From an uncultured Selenomonadales bacterium (GTDB taxonomy: Bacteria; Bacillota; Negativicutes; Selenomonadales; Selenomonadaceae): a DNA stretch of 39,571 nt. This document shows, piece by piece, positions 37,537 through 39,571 of the stretch (within the stretch, counting starts at the first letter, position 1; each line of letters opens with the position of its first letter). The notes beneath the pieces are model-generated. The model saw nothing but the letters and a program-made list of their open reading frames with translations. It searched no databases and had not been told where the DNA came from. The position numbers and the translations under genes are program-made. The stretch lies in assembly GCA_937877655.1 (NCBI GenBank), contig CALFJC010000086.1, positions 1 through 39,571 on the forward strand. The letters run 5' to 3'.

Positions 37537-39571
37537 TGGACAAAAAAATTTTATTGCTTGAAATCGGAACGGAAGAAATTCCTGCGCACGCCATGCCCGC
37601 CATTTTGAATCAGCTTAAGGATTTGGCGGAAAAAAATTTAAAAGAATCTCGAATTGATTTCGGCGAAATAAAAACTCTCGGCACGCCGCGCAGATTGGCT
37701 TTGCTTGTCGAAAACGTTGCGGAAAAATCTCTTGACGTTGAGACCGAAAAGCGCGGAGCTTCCGTGAAAATCGCCTTCGATAAGGACGGCAACCCTTCAA
37801 AGGCGGCGATTGGCTTCGCGAACAAAAATAAAGTTCGTCCCGAAGATTTAATTGTTCGTGACGGTTATATTTATGCCGTGATTCGCGAGCAGGGAAAATC
37901 TTCCACAGAAATTTTTAAAACGCTCCTGCCGAAAATTATTTGCGATTTGAGTTTCCCTAACAATATGCGTTGGGGAAATTTGGATTTCAAATTCATTCGT
38001 CCGTTGAGATGGCTGGTTGCACTTTTCGGAGATGAAATTATTCCTTTTGAACTTGCGGGCGTCAAGAGCGGCAAAATTTCTCGCGGACACAGATTTTTAT
38101 CAATTAGGAATTATGAATTAGGAATTAGGAATGAATTTGAGATTAAGACGGCAAGCGATTATGTCGAAGCCTGCGCGGAAAATTTTGTTATCGTCGACCA
38201 AAACAAACGCCGCGAAATGATAACCGCGCAGATTAACGAAGTTGCGAAAAATAAAAAAGGCGTCGCCGAAATTACCGACGACCTTTTGGAAGAGGTTTTG
38301 TATCTTGTCGAATATCCGACGGCACTTGCGGGTTCTTTTGAGGAAAAATATCTTGCGTTGCCCGCCGAAGCCGTGATAACTCCCATGCGCGATCATCAAC
38401 GCTATTTCCCCGTGAAAAATTCCGACGGAAAATTAATGCCGCTTTTCATAACGATTCGCAACGGCGGCAAGGAATATCTTGAAATTGTGCAACACGGCAA
38501 CGAACGAGTTTTGAAAGCTCGGCTGGAGGACGCGCAATTTTTCTTCAACGAAGACAGGAAAAAATCTCTTGAAACTCATCGCGAAAAATTAAAGACTGTT
38601 GTTTTCCAAGAAGGGCTCGGCTCTGTTTACGAAAAAACTGAACGGCTCGTTAAGCTTGTCAAAAAAATTTCTGAAGTTCTCGGCGTTGACGCAACAAACT
38701 CAATTCGGGCGGCGCAACTTTCAAAAGCGGATTTGGTTACGGGCATGGTAACCGAATTCACGGAACTTCAAGGGATTATGGGGCGCGAATATGCGAAACT
38801 TGACGGCGAAAATCCCGAAGTCTGCGCGGCGATTGATGAACATTACATGCCGCGATTTGCCGGCGACGTTCAGCCGAAAACGACGGCGGGAAAAATTTTA
38901 AGTCTCGCGGACAAAATCGATAACATTGTTGCGACGTTCAGCCGAAATTTGATTCCGACGGGCTCGCAAGATCCGTTTGCTCTTCGCCGCCAAGCGTTGG
39001 GCATTGTCAATCTTTTAATTTCGGCGCGTTGGTCGATTTCTCTCGGCGAGATCGTCGAACTTGCAATGGATTTGCTGAAAATCACGGACGAAGTCGGGCG
39101 CAAAAAAATTCAAAAGGAATTTGCCGACTTCATACGCCTGCGCGTCAAAAATGTTTTGGGCAGTTCGACGCGCTATGACGTTATCGACGCGGTGATTGAA
39201 AACGTTGACGACGTGTTTGAAGTCACACTCAAAGCGGCGGCACTCGAACAATTTTTGAAGACGCCCGACGCGATAAAAAATATTCAATCGTTCGTGCGTG
39301 TCGGCAACCTTGCCCAAAAAGCAGAGTCAACCGAAATTGACGCGGAACTTTTCACGCTCGACGCGGAAAAAGTTTTGTACAAAGCATTTTCGGCGATAAA
39401 AGTTGTGGCGGAAGAACTAATCGACAAAAAAGATTTTCTCGGCGCACTCGACGCGCTTAAAAAACTTTCGACGCCGATTGATTCGTTTTTCGATTCGGTA
39501 ATGGTCATGGACGAAAATTTATCCGTCAGAAAAAATCGGCTCGCGCTGTTGAAGTCGACAGAAAATCTGCT
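37536..39571 (+). CDS. glyS: Glycyl-tRNA synthetase beta subunit, cut by the right edge
   Basis: About 678 residues are visible of an expected ~690. The start LLLEIGTEEIPAHAMPAIL is typical, with later SFPNNMRWG, FIRPLRWLVALFG, SRGHRFL, FFNEDRKKSLE and the DALRPHPFALRRQALG-like QDPFALRRQALG region. Within it, at about residues 190-200, IRNYELGIRNE is encoded by ATTAGGAAT-type repeat DNA (38103-38132). This lies between GHRFL and the next conserved block (IKTASDY) and appears to be an in-frame insertion. The reading frame is otherwise intact to base 39571. Confidence 0.95.
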   Translation, partial: MDKKILLLEIGTEEIPAHAMPAILNQLKDLAEKNLKESRIDFGEIKTLGTPRRLALLVENVAEKSLDVETEKRGASVKIAFDKDGNPSKAAIGFANKNKVRPEDLIVRDGYIYAVIREQGKSSTEIFKTLLPKIICDLSFPNNMRWGNLDFKFIRPLRWLVALFGDEIIPFELAGVKSGKISRGHRFLSIRNYELGIRNEFEIKTASDYVEACAENFVIVDQNKRREMITAQINEVAKNKKGVAEITDDLLEEVLYLVEYPTALAGSFEEKYLALPAEAVITPMRDHQRYFPVKNSDGKLMPLFITIRNGGKEYLEIVQHGNERVLKARLEDAQFFFNEDRKKSLETHREKLKTVVFQEGLGSVYEKTERLVKLVKKISEVLGVDATNSIRAAQLSKADLVTGMVTEFTELQGIMGREYAKLDGENPEVCAAIDEHYMPRFAGDVQPKTTAGKILSLADKIDNIVATFSRNLIPTGSQDPFALRRQALGIVNLLISARWSISLGEIVELAMDLLKITDEVGRKKIQKEFADFIRLRVKNVLGSSTRYDVIDAVIENVDDVFEVTLKAAALEQFLKTPDAIKNIQSFVRVGNLAQKAESTEIDAELFTLDAEKVLYKAFSAIKVVAEELIDKKDFLGALDALKKLSTPIDSFFDSVMVMDENLSVRKNRLALLKSTENL
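38103..38132. repeat. ATTAGGAAT-type short repeat inside glyS
   Basis: ATTAGGAATTATGAATTAGG followed by AATTAGGAAT: three near-identical units within a coding sequence. The same unit (reverse complement ATTCCTAATTCCTAATTC) occurs between exbD and tonB (8363-8394) and after the IS remnant (28563-28580). Confidence 0.7.

Overview
The window comes from a bacterium that has an outer membrane but a Firmicutes-like gene repertoire. It carries a TonB/ExbB/ExbD set and several lipoproteins, strong GGAGG-type ribosome binding sites, frequent TTG and GTG starts, an alpha2beta2 glycyl-tRNA synthetase (glyQ, glyS), an FMN riboswitch and MqnE-type menaquinone genes. This fits the Negativicutes (Selenomonas and relatives). 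That placement is inference from gene content; no 16S gene is present. Most genes lie on the minus strand.

Positions 1-10663 hold a high-affinity iron uptake locus. Read leftwards from about 9445 it encodes ExbB, ExbD, TonB, an FTR1 permease, a P19 periplasmic iron protein, a DUF2318 membrane protein, two FtsX-type permeases, an ABC ATPase, an FMN-binding lipoprotein and NusG domain II proteins. A divergent apbE (FAD:protein FMN transferase) starts at 9725. The core matches the known P19/FTR1/Fet systems (Campylobacter Cj1658-1663, E. coli FetMP-ABCDEF), but a flavinylatable lipoprotein occupies the position held there by thioredoxin-like genes. I read this as a flavin-based electron supply for iron uptake at the cell envelope. 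Two inverted copies of a roughly 215-230 bp element with three covarying hairpins lie inside the operon (1451-1666 and 6137-6365).

Positions 10626-17495 hold lysA, a metallo-hydrolase gene and the riboflavin genes. ribE-ribBA-ribH sit behind their own promoter and an FMN riboswitch with a terminator (15213-15405). ribD lies apart, upstream of a MITE, a cysteine-peptidase-like gene and a YkgJ-type cysteine-cluster gene. A divergent Hsp70-like ATPase gene precedes ribD.

Positions 19993-24470 hold a sugar or polyol catabolic set: TIM-barrel isomerase/epimerase, MFS sugar transporter, Gfo/Idh/MocA dehydrogenase and an AraC-type regulator. Then come thiD and proS, and a small AAA+ ATPase. At 28276-28794 lie an internally deleted IS5-type element, a terminator and a second MITE. 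The terminal inverted repeats of both MITEs match those of the deleted IS.

Positions 28791-33067 hold an envelope/competence-like cluster: GerMN lipoprotein, N-acetylmuramoyl-alanine amidase, DUF3006 protein, two tandem ComEC-like metallo-beta-lactamase lipoproteins and a small membrane protein. An orphan double-glycine leader peptide (33189-33530) follows. On the plus strand are two tandem MqnE-like radical SAM genes and, at the right edge, glyQ and an almost complete glyS. A small M20/M28-type metallopeptidase gene lies between them on the minus strand. No tRNA, rRNA or CRISPR array was seen.
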